Positions 16,560-26,049 of a stretch of 55,787 bases of DNA are shown one piece after another. Position 1 is the first letter of the stretch. Each line of letters starts with the position of its first letter. This DNA is from Hallerella sp963652365 (GTDB lineage Bacteria > Fibrobacterota > Fibrobacteria > Fibrobacterales > Fibrobacteraceae). The stretch lies in NCBI GenBank assembly GCA_963652365.1, contig CAVJTH010000017.1, forward strand, positions 1 through 55,787, written 5' to 3'. The position numbers and the translations under genes are program-made. The notes beneath the pieces were generated by a model that made no database searches, was not told the origin of the DNA, and saw only the letters and a program-made list of their open reading frames with translations.

Positions 16560-17528
16560 ATGTCGAAATCGACGTACGAAAAACTGACCCAGCTGAAAAT
16601 GCGACTGAGTCCTCCCAACAAGCCGGCAACGCTCCGGGAACTCGCGGACTACATGGGCCGCGACCAGCGAACGATCTATCGCTACATCGAAACGCTGGAA
16701 TCGGAGAACTGCGGGCTGAAACAGGAAAAGAAGACAAAGAGGTTCTTTATCCAGGCTTCGTCGGCAAAGCGTCCCGAAGCGATCATTCGCGGACTCAAGT
16801 CGGCCCAGAAGGTCCTCGACAGCGTCGGCACGACCGCTCACGGGAAAAACGTCAAGAAGGCCATCGAGTATCTCTGCGGCGACGAGAACGCGGACTCCGA
16901 AACGATGAGCCATGCGATGAGCGTCGATAACGATTTCATTGTCGATCTCGGACCGTTTTCGGAATACAGCGAGAACCTGAGCTTCCGCGAAGCGGAAATC
17001 GACAAGATGCTCGAAGCCATCAAGTCTCGGGCGAAGCTTTTCGTCACGTATGTCCCGGCAAAGGACCCGGCGCAGGAAGAACGGCACGAAGTCTGCCCGC
17101 TAAAGCTTGTCTTGCGAATCGACACTCTCTATCTGATCGCTCTGTCGGAAAACGTGCTCAAGTTCTTTGCCGTGCGCCGCATCAAGAACTTCCGCCGGAC
17201 AGGAGGGTTCTTTCCGCCTGTCGATTTCGACTACAAGAATCTTTACCGGAACTGTTTTGGAAAGTTTAGCGGAGCGGCCTTTGAAAAAATCAAGCTCGTG
17301 ATGGAAGTCAAGTCATCGTGGCTCGCCGCGCAGTTCCGCGAAGCGCATTTCAACCCGCCGGTGAAAATCCGGAAACAGGATCCGATGACCGTCGAGCTGT
17401 CCATCTATGACACGCCCGATTTGGAAGGCTGGCTTCTGAGCGTCCTTCCCGACGTAAAGATTCTCGAACCGGAATCGCTGAAGGCCAGCTTGCGGAAAAA
17501 GCTGAAGGAATCGGTCAAGGCGCTATGA
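16560..17528 (+). CDS. HTH plus WYL-domain transcriptional regulator
   Basis: A 322-residue regulator. Residues about 1-60 form a winged helix-turn-helix of the HTH_11 kind (TLRELADYMGRDQRTIYRYI). Residues about 155-235 match the WYL domain, with YLIAL in place of the name-giving motif and the following FFAVRRIKNF. The C-terminal part (about 245-322) is the WCX-like extension. WYL proteins sense nucleic acid or nucleotide ligands and regulate many processes, including defence loci and DNA damage genes; the target here is unknown. AAGGAG lies seven bases before ATG 16560. The end overlaps queA by four bases (ATGA). Confidence 0.85.
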   Translation: MSKSTYEKLTQLKMRLSPPNKPATLRELADYMGRDQRTIYRYIETLESENCGLKQEKKTKRFFIQASSAKRPEAIIRGLKSAQKVLDSVGTTAHGKNVKKAIEYLCGDENADSETMSHAMSVDNDFIVDLGPFSEYSENLSFREAEIDKMLEAIKSRAKLFVTYVPAKDPAQEERHEVCPLKLVLRIDTLYLIALSENVLKFFAVRRIKNFRRTGGFFPPVDFDYKNLYRNCFGKFSGAAFEKIKLVMEVKSSWLAAQFREAHFNPPVKIRKQDPMTVELSIYDTPDLEGWLLSVLPDVKILEPESLKASLRKKLKESVKAL

Positions 17529-18574
17529 TTTCGACTCATCTTTCCGACTATGCGTTTGAATTTCCGAAGGAGCTTATCGCGACGCGTTCCCCGGGAAAGG
17601 GCAAGACAAAAATTTTGCACTGCCCGAAGGATGGAAACGGCCCGCTGGAAATCGTTCCCGCTCCGGATATCGTCGAATACTTTCGGCCTGGCGACTGCAT
17701 TGTCGTGAACAATACAAAGGTGATCCCGGCACGGCTTTTCGGGCGGACGGAACACGGTGGCGAAGTCGAGATTCTCCTTGTCCAGACGCTTTTCCCCGAT
17801 GCTTCGGGAAAGGCCCGGTGGGAATCCTGGGTGCGTCCCGGCAAGGCGTTTCGGGTCGGTCGCGAACTGGAAATCGCGGGAATCCGTACAACGGTCGAGC
17901 AGATCAATCCGGATGGTGCGAGAATCTTGCGGTTCGACGCGAGCCCCGTGGAACTGGAAGCCGTGATGAACCGGCAGGGGCACGTTCCGCTTCCGCCGTA
18001 TATCGACAGGCCCGACGACGAAGAAGACAAGATCGCCTACCAGACGATTTTCGCCAAGTATTCGGGAGCGGTCGCCGCACCGACGGCAAGCCTTCACTTC
18101 AACGAGCAGATGATGACGGACCTGAAGGCGAAAGGCGTCAAGGTCGCCGAGGTCACGCTGCACGTCGGACCGGGAACGTTCCAGAACATTTCCGAGGAGG
18201 ATTTCCGCTTGCACAAGATGCACGGGGAACACTACGAACTCACGGAAGAAAACGCGGAAATCATCAACGCGGCGAAAAAGGCGGGCGGGCGCATCGTTCC
18301 CATCGGCACGACCAGCACGCGCGTGATCGAGACCATCGCGAAAGACGACGGAACGCTTGTTCCGCAGTCTGGAGTCACGCACGCTTTCTTCTACCCGGGA
18401 TACCGCTACAAAATCGCCGACGGTCTCCTCACCAACTTTCACTGGCCGAAAAGCTCGCTGATTCTACTGGTCGCGGCTTTTTACGGTCGCGAGAACACGC
18501 TTGGCGCCTACCGCTATGCGGTGGAGCACGGGCTTCATCTCTTTAGCTACGGCGACGGGATGCTGATTCTCTGA
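17525..18574 (+). CDS. queA: S-adenosylmethionine:tRNA ribosyltransferase-isomerase
   Basis: A 349-residue QueA, the enzyme that moves the ribosyl part of S-adenosylmethionine onto preQ1 in tRNA to make epoxyqueuosine. Diagnostic segments are LIATRSPGKGKTKIL, VVNNTKVIPARLFG, YIDRPDDEEDKIAYQT, GAVAAPTASLHF, EVTLHVGPGTFQNI and IVPIGTTSTRVIE, ending with the usual GLLTNFHWPKSSLILLVAAF. The length is typical. The ATG overlaps the stop of the WYL gene, implying coupling. No other queuosine gene lies in the window. Confidence 0.95.
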   Translation: MISTHLSDYAFEFPKELIATRSPGKGKTKILHCPKDGNGPLEIVPAPDIVEYFRPGDCIVVNNTKVIPARLFGRTEHGGEVEILLVQTLFPDASGKARWESWVRPGKAFRVGRELEIAGIRTTVEQINPDGARILRFDASPVELEAVMNRQGHVPLPPYIDRPDDEEDKIAYQTIFAKYSGAVAAPTASLHFNEQMMTDLKAKGVKVAEVTLHVGPGTFQNISEEDFRLHKMHGEHYELTEENAEIINAAKKAGGRIVPIGTTSTRVIETIAKDDGTLVPQSGVTHAFFYPGYRYKIADGLLTNFHWPKSSLILLVAAFYGRENTLGAYRYAVEHGLHLFSYGDGMLIL

Positions 18575-18582
18575 GCGTACAA

Positions 18583-21030
18583 ATGAACGGTAACTATATG
18601 GAAAGGCAACCGCTTTACTTTACAATCCACGGACACTTTTACCAGCCCCCGCGAGAAAATCCCTGGACCGGCGAAATCGAAAACCAGCCGAGCGCGGCTC
18701 CGTTCCACGATTGGAACGACCGGATCGCCGCACAGTGCTACAGCCCGAATTCGGCAAGCAGAATCCTCACAGGCTCCGGGCGGATCCAGGATATCGTAAA
18801 CAATTACGAATACATGAGCTTCAATTTCGGCCCGACCCTTATCGGCTGGATTCGAACGCATCTTCCGGAGACGTATCGCCGGATCCAGCAGGCCGATGCG
18901 AAGAGCGTCGAGCGTCTTGGCCACGGAAACGCCATCGCGCAGGTGTATAACCACATCATCATGCCGCTCGCTTCCCCGCAAGACAGGATAACGCAAATCC
19001 GCTGGGGCATCCGCGATTTCGAAACGCATTTCGGGCGAAAGCCGGAGGCGATGTGGCTTGCCGAAACCGCCATCAACATGGACGTCGTCGTCGATCTGAT
19101 CCGCGAAGGAATCCAGTTTACCGTTCTCTCGCCGACCCAGGCCGAATGCTTCCGACCGCTCGCTGGCGGCGACTGGAAACCGTGCGCAAACACGGACATC
19201 GATACGACGCGCCCCTACCGGATCTTTCCGGTCGATGCCGAGGGCAACAGGATTTGCGACGGCTACCTGGATGTCTTCTTCTACAATCCGTGGCTTTCGA
19301 GCGCCGTCGGGTTCGAGCATCTCTTGCGCGACGCGAACGTCTTTGGCAAGCGAATCCAGGACGCGTTTGACCCGAACCGCGAAGACGCCCAGCTGGTGAG
19401 CATCGGAACGGACGGAGAATCCTACGGGCATCACGAACCGTTCGGCGACATGTGCGCGGCCTGGCTCTTTAACCGCTACGCTCCGGAACACGAAATGGTC
19501 CCGGTGAACTTCGGCTGGTTCCGCGAACATTTTCCGCCTCGCTTCGAAGTGAAGCTCAAGAACGTCCATTCCGAAGGCTGCGCCTGGAGTTGCGCCCATG
19601 GCGTCGGTCGCTGGTATCGGGACTGCGGATGTTCGACGGGCGGCGGCCCGGGCTGGAACCAGAAATGGAGAACGCCGCTCCGCGACGCGATGAATTTCCT
19701 CAAGAAATTTGCGGACGAAGTCTTTTTGCGCGAATTCGAAAAAATTTCGAAGATCGATCCGTGGGAAGCGCGGAACCGCTACATCGATGTCTTGGTGAAG
19801 CCCGAGGAAACGAACCGGAAGGAAAGATTCCTCGCCGAGATTCTCAAGGACCCGAAGGATAAAAAGCAACGCTCGAACGCGATCCGCCTGCTCGAAATCC
19901 AGAAATTCTGCCTGTTCTCGTTTACGAGCTGCGGCTGGTTTTTCAACGACATCGAAGGTCTCGAACCGGTGCAGAACATGCGCTATGCGGAACGCGCCAT
20001 GGAGCTTTTCAAGCCGTTCCTGCCCGACTACCATCCGCTGCGCGACCAGTTCATGAGCATTCTCGGACGGGCGACTTCCAATGAACATCGCTGGAACGGT
20101 GCCGAGGTCTTTGTCCGCTACGCGGTCCCCGACATGCCGGTCGCCCTCAAGCTGCTTGCGGAACGGGCCGTGGTTCTGCACATGGGACTTGACCGCTACG
20201 AGGATTCTTCAAGACTCGATTCGCGGATCGAAGCGAAAATCGTCGGATCGAGAAAGCGGGAAACCGTTGTCCATGCGGTGTTTGACGATTCGGATATCGA
20301 CGATTGGACCGAGGCGACGATCCTTGTCCTGACGGACAGCATGGGACGCGTTACCGTCGTGACGTTCAGCGGATTCGACGAAAAGAACCTTCCGTTCGTG
20401 AACGATTCGAATCTCTCCTTCGACGGTCTGAAGGAACGTTTTCCGACCGCCTACGTCATCCGCTTGCGGCATCTGATGAGCGATTCGCTCCGTCACGTCA
20501 ACCAGCTTTTGACGAAATCCCGTCTCGAAGAAGTCACGCATGCGTTTGACGGCTTTGCGCTTTCCCACGGGCTCTCCATCGACTCGCTCGCCGACTCCGA
20601 CCATACGCTGACCGATACGATGCGCAAGGTCCTGAGCCTCGAAATCAACGCGAAGATTCACGAAATGGCGCTGCAGTATCTGAAGGGACACGACCCGGTG
20701 CTCTTGGAAAATACGCACAGGCTAATCGACGAAGCGGTGGAACTCCAGACGAACTTCTCGTTCGGCGGCACGGGGCGAATGTTCTACCGAAAGCTCTCCG
20801 AACTGATCGAAAAGGCTTCTCGCGAATACGAGGAAACGGTCATTTCGCACATTACGGGACTCATTTCGATGGCGGACTGGATGCGCTTGAACATCGACAA
20901 GACGTCTCTCGAAAACCAGGCGTTCCCCGCATACCGAAAGTATCTCGCGGACGCGGAAAATCCGCAGAACCGTGCGCTGCTTCCCATGTTCGACTGGCTG
21001 AACTTCGAACGCCGCGCCAAGAATCGCTAA
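18583..21030 (+). CDS. Glycoside hydrolase family 57 protein with DUF3536
   Basis: An 815-residue protein. The N-terminal GH57 barrel shows HGHFYQPPRENPWTG (about 16-30), WLAETAIN with candidate nucleophile E161, and GTDGESYGHHEPFGD near 270. The middle and C-terminal parts match the DUF3536 extension usual for this subgroup. There is no signal peptide, so it is cytoplasmic. GH57 enzymes act on alpha-glucans (amylases, branching enzymes, 4-alpha-glucanotransferases); the exact reaction of this subgroup is unsettled, and glycogen metabolism is the likely context. It sits 8 bases after queA and 19 before cysS, an unusual home for a carbohydrate enzyme. Confidence 0.85.
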   Translation: MNGNYMERQPLYFTIHGHFYQPPRENPWTGEIENQPSAAPFHDWNDRIAAQCYSPNSASRILTGSGRIQDIVNNYEYMSFNFGPTLIGWIRTHLPETYRRIQQADAKSVERLGHGNAIAQVYNHIIMPLASPQDRITQIRWGIRDFETHFGRKPEAMWLAETAINMDVVVDLIREGIQFTVLSPTQAECFRPLAGGDWKPCANTDIDTTRPYRIFPVDAEGNRICDGYLDVFFYNPWLSSAVGFEHLLRDANVFGKRIQDAFDPNREDAQLVSIGTDGESYGHHEPFGDMCAAWLFNRYAPEHEMVPVNFGWFREHFPPRFEVKLKNVHSEGCAWSCAHGVGRWYRDCGCSTGGGPGWNQKWRTPLRDAMNFLKKFADEVFLREFEKISKIDPWEARNRYIDVLVKPEETNRKERFLAEILKDPKDKKQRSNAIRLLEIQKFCLFSFTSCGWFFNDIEGLEPVQNMRYAERAMELFKPFLPDYHPLRDQFMSILGRATSNEHRWNGAEVFVRYAVPDMPVALKLLAERAVVLHMGLDRYEDSSRLDSRIEAKIVGSRKRETVVHAVFDDSDIDDWTEATILVLTDSMGRVTVVTFSGFDEKNLPFVNDSNLSFDGLKERFPTAYVIRLRHLMSDSLRHVNQLLTKSRLEEVTHAFDGFALSHGLSIDSLADSDHTLTDTMRKVLSLEINAKIHEMALQYLKGHDPVLLENTHRLIDEAVELQTNFSFGGTGRMFYRKLSELIEKASREYEETVISHITGLISMADWMRLNIDKTSLENQAFPAYRKYLADAENPQNRALLPMFDWLNFERRAKNR

Positions 21031-21049
21031 CCTTTAACCGGAAGGAAAT

Positions 21050-22465
21050 ATGGCTCTTACATTTTACAATACGGCAACCCGCAAGAAGGAACCGTTCGAT
21101 CTTCTCCCCGGAAACGATGCGGTCAAGATGTATTGCTGCGGACCGACCGTCTATCACTACGCACATATCGGAAACCTGCGCACGTATATTTTCGAAGACA
21201 CGCTCTGCCGGACGCTGGAATACTATGGGTACAAATTAAACCACATCGTGAACATTACCGATGTCGGACATCTCACGAGCGATGGCGACACCGGCGACGA
21301 CAAGATGGAAAAAGGCGCGCTCCGCGAAGGAAAGTCCGTGTGGGATATCGCGAAGTTCTACATGGACGCGTTCTTTCGGGACTGGCACGCCCTGAACATC
21401 CAGGAGCCGACGAAATGGGTCCGCGCCACGGATCACATCCAGGAACAGATCGACCTGGTGAAGATCCTCGAGGAAAAGGGTTACACGTATCGGACGTCCG
21501 ACGGCATCTATTTCGACAGTCTCAAGTTCCCCCGCTATGCGGACTTTGCGCGCCTGGACGTGGAAAATCTGCGCCAGGGTTCCCGAATCGACATGGGCGA
21601 AAAACGCGCCCCGACGGATTTTGCGCTCTGGAAGTTCAGCCCCAAGGACAAGCACCGCCTCATGGAATGGGACAGCCCGTGGGGCGTGGGATTTCCTGGC
21701 TGGCACATCGAATGCTCCGCGATGGCGATGAAGTATAACGGCCCGACTCTCGACATCCACTGCGGCGGAACGGACCATATCCGCGTCCACCACACAAACG
21801 AAATCGCCCAGAGCGAATGCGCGACGGGAAAGCCTTTTAGCCGGTTCTGGATGCATGGCGAATTCTTGCGGCTCGACGGCGCCAAGATGAGCAAGAGTTC
21901 CGGCGAATTCCTGACGGTCGATGTGCTGAAGGAAAAAGGCTACAACCCGCTGGACTATCGCCTGTTCGCGCTCACCAGCCACTACCGGAACTATCTGAAT
22001 TTCAGTTTCGAATCGCTGGACAGCGCCCGGGAAGCTCTCAAGAGCCTGCACAGGAAAACGGACCAGCTGATCGGCAAGGCGACGGCAATCGAGACGGAAG
22101 CCGCAAAGAAGTGGCGCGAGGAATTCAAGAACGCGATCGGCGACGATTTGAACATGCCGCGCGCGCTCGGCATTCTGAACAGCGTTCTCAAGACGGATCT
22201 CTCCGAAGGCGAAAAGGCCGCGCTGGTCCTGGACTTCGATCGGGTGCTGGGATTGAAGCTCGACGAACCGCGCAAGGAATTTTCGAAAAAGCCGGACCCG
22301 AATGCCACGGATGACTCGGCGGAAATCGAAGCGCTCGTCGCTCAGCGTTCCGAAGCCCGCAAGGCGAAAAACTGGGCGGAAAGCGACCGCATTCGCGATC
22401 TGCTCAAGGAAAAAGGCGTCGAAATCAAGGACGGTCCGCAGGGAACGACCTGGAACCGCAAGTAA
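21050..22465 (+). CDS. cysS: Cysteinyl-tRNA synthetase
   Basis: A 471-residue class I synthetase that charges tRNA-Cys. HIGH-type motif HIGN at 39-42 and KMSKS at 279-283 are intact. The active-site zinc that selects cysteine would be held by C30, C222, H247 and E251. The C-terminal tail (SDRIRDLLKEKGVEIKDG) is the family ending. GGAAGGAA lies just before the ATG. It is the last gene of the gltX-led run and is followed by a terminator. Confidence 0.95.
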   Translation: MALTFYNTATRKKEPFDLLPGNDAVKMYCCGPTVYHYAHIGNLRTYIFEDTLCRTLEYYGYKLNHIVNITDVGHLTSDGDTGDDKMEKGALREGKSVWDIAKFYMDAFFRDWHALNIQEPTKWVRATDHIQEQIDLVKILEEKGYTYRTSDGIYFDSLKFPRYADFARLDVENLRQGSRIDMGEKRAPTDFALWKFSPKDKHRLMEWDSPWGVGFPGWHIECSAMAMKYNGPTLDIHCGGTDHIRVHHTNEIAQSECATGKPFSRFWMHGEFLRLDGAKMSKSSGEFLTVDVLKEKGYNPLDYRLFALTSHYRNYLNFSFESLDSAREALKSLHRKTDQLIGKATAIETEAAKKWREEFKNAIGDDLNMPRALGILNSVLKTDLSEGEKAALVLDFDRVLGLKLDEPRKEFSKKPDPNATDDSAEIEALVAQRSEARKAKNWAESDRIRDLLKEKGVEIKDGPQGTTWNRK

Positions 22466-22490
22466 TTTTTCGCAAGTTCTGAATTTTGAC

Positions 22491-22523
22491 AAAGCCCTGG
22501 ACTTTTCGGTTCGGGGCTTTTTT
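22491..22523 (+). terminator. Intrinsic terminator after cysS
   Basis: AAAGCCC (22491-22497) pairs with GGGCTTT (22514-22520) across a 16-base loop and is followed by TTT. It lies 25 bases after the cysS stop, at the end of the gltX-cysS run. Confidence 0.7.
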
Positions 22524-22669
22524 GTGGTAATCGTTGAGAGAAATTAGTGATTAATTATGGGATATGGTAAGAGGGTAGCGGAACACGGTACGATGACATT
22601 TCCTTGCTTTTCAGCCTAGATTCGATTTACTTGGCGATGAGAATTCACGTCATCTATCTCCTAAATTTT

Positions 22670-23164
22670 TCAAACCCATCCGAAGTATTTCCGAACATCG
22701 TTAGCGACCTTGTTGGTGGGAATCGGTGCGACTTGCTGGGGTCTTGACAGGATGGACTTGGCATTCCAGTGATTCGGATAGGTCGCTGTGCCTGAATCGT
22801 CCAGGACGACGCTTTTGAAAATTGTCCATCCAGCGTTTATGAACGCTTGAATGTAAGTGTCGGCATCTGGGCACGCCTTGACCTTTGATGTCTTTTTGGT
22901 AGCGCTCAGCCGGAGCGCCAGAATAAGGTTATCCGGCAAATTTCCCTTAAACTGTCTGTTAATCAGGTTGATGAATTTCTGGGGAAGGGTGCCGTGCTCC
23001 TGGAGGGCCTGGTAGCCGTAGAAGCTGATTTGGATAGCGCCTTGAACAGTGTCTAAAACTTTCGTTCGGATGGATTTCCCGTTTCCTTTCGGAAACGCGA
23101 CCAGATGCCGCATTACGGAACTTTTTCCCATGTCGGCGTCGCCGATGATCAAATAAACCTTCAT
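22670..23164 (-). CDS. Small P-loop NTPase, unknown function
   Basis: A 164-residue protein starting MKVYLIIGDADMGKSS, a Walker A motif at residues 8-15. The following MRHLVAFPKGNGKS and a later VVLDDSG stretch are compatible with a small NTPase or kinase-like fold, but I do not recognise the family. AAAAGGAG precedes ATG 23164; upstream codons in frame lack a site. The gene lies alone on the minus strand between two plus-strand operons. Its flanks are visibly more A+T-rich than the neighbouring housekeeping genes. That isolation and composition suggest an acquired gene, though no integrase or attachment repeat is visible. Confidence 0.6.
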   Translation of the reverse strand: MKVYLIIGDADMGKSSVMRHLVAFPKGNGKSIRTKVLDTVQGAIQISFYGYQALQEHGTLPQKFINLINRQFKGNLPDNLILALRLSATKKTSKVKACPDADTYIQAFINAGWTIFKSVVLDDSGTATYPNHWNAKSILSRPQQVAPIPTNKVANDVRKYFGWV

Positions 23165-23343
23165 AAAAACTCCTTTTGTTAATTTTAATAATGTAAGAAA
23201 AAAAACGCTTTTCAAGCGCTCAAACGTTCAAACGACGATTTTCCTTTGCTGTCGGTTTTTCCGATTTTTCCGTATTGACTTTTTACTTTTCCGTGAACGA
23301 ATGATGACTATTCCGACAAGGAACATTTTTTATTTTCTGATTG

Positions 23344-24165
23344 ATGGAAAATGACAGCCTGAATACCTTGCCGGAAGATGCCCCGAACGCGGCTTCAAGT
23401 CCCGTGGAAATCGGAATCTCGGTGCACACGGATACCCTCCCGACGATAGCCAAGGGCGACACGTTCGAGTTCAAGGTGAACGTCTCGTGGAAAGCCCCCC
23501 AAAAGGAGAGCGCCGTCCTGATTCTTCCCAAGAGTTCCGCGAACACGAAGGGGATTACGCAAATCGGGATGCGCGAGGAGCATTCCCGCGCCGTGCAGGG
23601 CGACGCCTCGGTTTCGAACAGCAAGTTCATCTACACGCTTGTGGCGGACGATACGGGGAGCGTTTCCATTCCGGCGATGCGCTTTGAAATCCCGACGGCA
23701 AACGGTCCGTTCGAATTCCAGTCCGAAAGCGTTTCGCTTCACGTCGGGGAAACGTCCCATGTCGCGGTCGTCGCGGTTTGCGGGCTGTTTGCCTTCGCGA
23801 TCGTCGCCCTGGGCGTGTTCCTGGCCTTGAGGGAAAAGAAGCGTTCTGCGATGCGAAAAAAGGCGAGCCGCGAAGAGGATGAAGCGCAGAGAGAGGAATT
23901 TTTGTTGCTGAAGGGACGCGTATCCAAGGCGGAGAGTCGCGCCTGGTTGCTCGACCTGGAAAAAATTTGTAAATCGTGGGCAAAGAAGCGCTTTGGTTGC
24001 GACAATCTGGAAAAGCTTTCCCGAACGGGGGCGCTCGAAGGTTGGGACGCGTTGCTCGAAGCGTTTGCCCACGCCCGTTACGGCGGCGGTGCGCGCGATG
24101 CGTTCGAAAATCGGGAAACGTGGAAGCTCGCCGCGAAACTTTTAAACATCGAAGAAGACGAATGA
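23344..24165 (+). CDS. Short BatD-like membrane protein, apparent N-terminal truncation
   Basis: A 273-residue protein. Residues about 20-135 form one beta domain like the oxygen-tolerance domains of BatD (GISVHTDTLPTIAKGDTFEF near 24-43, ending FEFQSESVSLHV). A membrane helix follows at 139-162, then a basic, helical cytoplasmic tail. The topology needs an N-terminal export signal, but none is present. An in-frame TGA lies at 23338, and the ATG at 23344 has no nearby ribosome-binding site. A different frame from ATG 23301 encodes a short hydrophobic stretch. The gene may therefore be truncated, mis-started or frameshifted. It opens the Bat operon, ending eight bases before moxR. Confidence 0.6.
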   Translation: MENDSLNTLPEDAPNAASSPVEIGISVHTDTLPTIAKGDTFEFKVNVSWKAPQKESAVLILPKSSANTKGITQIGMREEHSRAVQGDASVSNSKFIYTLVADDTGSVSIPAMRFEIPTANGPFEFQSESVSLHVGETSHVAVVAVCGLFAFAIVALGVFLALREKKRSAMRKKASREEDEAQREEFLLLKGRVSKAESRAWLLDLEKICKSWAKKRFGCDNLEKLSRTGALEGWDALLEAFAHARYGGGARDAFENRETWKLAAKLLNIEEDE

Positions 24166-24172
24166 GGTCATG

Positions 24173-25159
24173 ATGACAAATGTTCAAGAACTGACGGATA
24201 GAATCAAGGACCAGGGACGCTTTTGCGTGGACCTTTTGCGCGAAGTGGAGCGGACCGTAATCGGCCAGAAGGAAATGGTGAAGAGCATTCTCACCGGAAT
24301 CCTGGCGGACGGTCACATTCTCTTGGAAGGGCTTCCGGGCCTTGCGAAGACGACCGCGGTACAGGCTTTTGCAAGTGCCGTTTCGCTCGACTTCAAGCGT
24401 ATCCAGTTTACGCCGGACCTTCTCCCGGCGGACCTTCTCGGCACGACGATTTACAACGCGAAAGAGGCCCGCTTCGAAACCCGCAAGGGACCGCTCTTTA
24501 CGAACCTCGTTCTCGCGGACGAAATCAACCGCGCACCGTCCAAAGTGCAGAGCGCGCTTCTCGAAGCGATGCAGGAACGAAAGATTACGATCGGCGATGA
24601 GACATACAAGCTCGATGAACCGTTCCTCGTGCTCGCGACGCAGAACCCGATAGAACAGGAAGGTACCTATCCGCTGCCGGAAGCGCAGGTCGATCGCTTT
24701 CTCCTGAAAGTCAAGGTCGGCTATCCGGGCAAGGAAGACGAGATGAAGATTCTCGACGCGGTGAGCGGCAACGGCCTCGAAATGCCGAGTGCCGTGGCGA
24801 ACAAGGAAGACATTCTGAAGGCGCGCCGCCTGGTGAAGGAAATCTATGTCGATGAACGCATCCGCGAATACATTGTGAACCTCGTGCTTGCGACGCGCGA
24901 CCCGGCGAGCATCAAGCGGTCCGAACTTTCGGGATTCATCTCGGTCGGGGCGTCTCCGCGCGCATCGATCGGGCTTGCCTCGGCGGCAAAGGCCCACGCC
25001 TTTATCGAGGAACGCGGCTATGTCACGCCCGAAGACGTCAAGGCCTGCGCCATGGAAGTTCTCCGCCACCGTATCGTCTTGAGCTACGAAGCGGAAGCCG
25101 AAGAAGTCTCCGCGGAAGTCGTCGTGCAAAAGATTCTGGACTCGGTCGAAGTGCCTTAA
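24173..25159 (+). CDS. MoxR-family AAA+ ATPase
   Basis: A 328-residue MoxR ATPase (AAA_3 plus AAA lid). Walker A is LEGLPGLAKTTAVQAF (GxxGxxKT at about 53-60), and Walker B with its neighbours reads LVLADEINRAPSKVQSALLE. The sensor segment LATQNPIEQEGTYPLPEAQ and the later SGFISVGASPRAS are typical. MoxR proteins are thought to act as chaperones that load or mature partner proteins with VWA domains, which follow in this operon. ATG 24173 is favoured over the ATG one codon earlier because GAGG lies five bases before it. Confidence 0.92.
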   Translation: MTNVQELTDRIKDQGRFCVDLLREVERTVIGQKEMVKSILTGILADGHILLEGLPGLAKTTAVQAFASAVSLDFKRIQFTPDLLPADLLGTTIYNAKEARFETRKGPLFTNLVLADEINRAPSKVQSALLEAMQERKITIGDETYKLDEPFLVLATQNPIEQEGTYPLPEAQVDRFLLKVKVGYPGKEDEMKILDAVSGNGLEMPSAVANKEDILKARRLVKEIYVDERIREYIVNLVLATRDPASIKRSELSGFISVGASPRASIGLASAAKAHAFIEERGYVTPEDVKACAMEVLRHRIVLSYEAEAEEVSAEVVVQKILDSVEVP

Positions 25160-25160
25160 T

Positions 25161-26048
25161 ATGCTTTCCAAGGATATCCTCAAAACGGTGAGCCGCATCG
25201 AGCTTTCGGTGCGAGGCCCGCTTGATTCGATGATGGCTGGCGCCTACCACAGCTCGTTCAAGGGAAACGGCGTCGAGTTCAGCGAAGTCCGCGAATATGT
25301 TCCCGGCGACGACGTGCGAACGATCGACTGGAACGTAACCGCCCGCATGGGAACGCCTTACATCAAGAAGTTCGTGGAAGAGCGCGAACTGACGCTCATG
25401 CTCATGGTGGATGCGAGTTCGAGTTCGGAATTCGGCTCGGGCAAGGAGATGAAGGGCGAAGTCATGGCGGCGATCACGGCGCTGCTTTCCTTTGCCGCCG
25501 TGCGAAACGGCGACAAGGTCGGGCTGCTGATCTTTACGGACCAGGTCGAGCTGTTCATTCCTCCGGCGAAGGGTCGGAAGCACGTGCTGCGGCTCATCCG
25601 GGAAATCCTTTACTTTAAGCCTTCCCATCACGGGACAAATCTCGAAAACGCCCTGGAATATGTGGGCGGCGTCCTGAACCGTCGATCGATGATCGTCGTC
25701 CTTTCGGATTTTCAGGATTCGGGCTTCGAAAAGGCGTTCAAGATTCTCTGCAAGCGGCACGACATGCTTGCCGTTTCGGTAACGGACCCGCGCGAATCGG
25801 AACTCCCGCCGGTGGGACTCGTGGAACTCGAAGATCCGGAAACCGGCGAAACGATGCTCGTCGATACGGGCGACGCCGCGTTCCGGGAAGCCTTTGCGCA
25901 CGAGGCTCGAAAGGCGGAAAAGCAGACCCGGAGCCTTTTCCGGAAGATCAATGTCGATTATGTGCACTGCCAGATCCAGGAAGCGTTTCGCGATACGGTG
26001 AACCCGCTGGTGGAACATTTCCGGATGCTTTCAAGACGTCGGAGCTAG
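25161..26048 (+). CDS. DUF58 domain protein
   Basis: A 295-residue cytoplasmic protein of the DUF58 family, with the core FSEVREYVPGDDVRTIDWNV at about 34-53 and a degenerate VWA-like fold behind it. A metal-site-like DASSSSEFGS follows LTLMLMV near residue 80. DUF58 genes almost always accompany MoxR and VWA genes. The ATG follows the moxR stop by one base, so translation is probably coupled. The biochemical role is not established. Confidence 0.9.
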   Translation: MLSKDILKTVSRIELSVRGPLDSMMAGAYHSSFKGNGVEFSEVREYVPGDDVRTIDWNVTARMGTPYIKKFVEERELTLMLMVDASSSSEFGSGKEMKGEVMAAITALLSFAAVRNGDKVGLLIFTDQVELFIPPAKGRKHVLRLIREILYFKPSHHGTNLENALEYVGGVLNRRSMIVVLSDFQDSGFEKAFKILCKRHDMLAVSVTDPRESELPPVGLVELEDPETGETMLVDTGDAAFREAFAHEARKAEKQTRSLFRKINVDYVHCQIQEAFRDTVNPLVEHFRMLSRRRS

Positions 26049-26049
26049 G

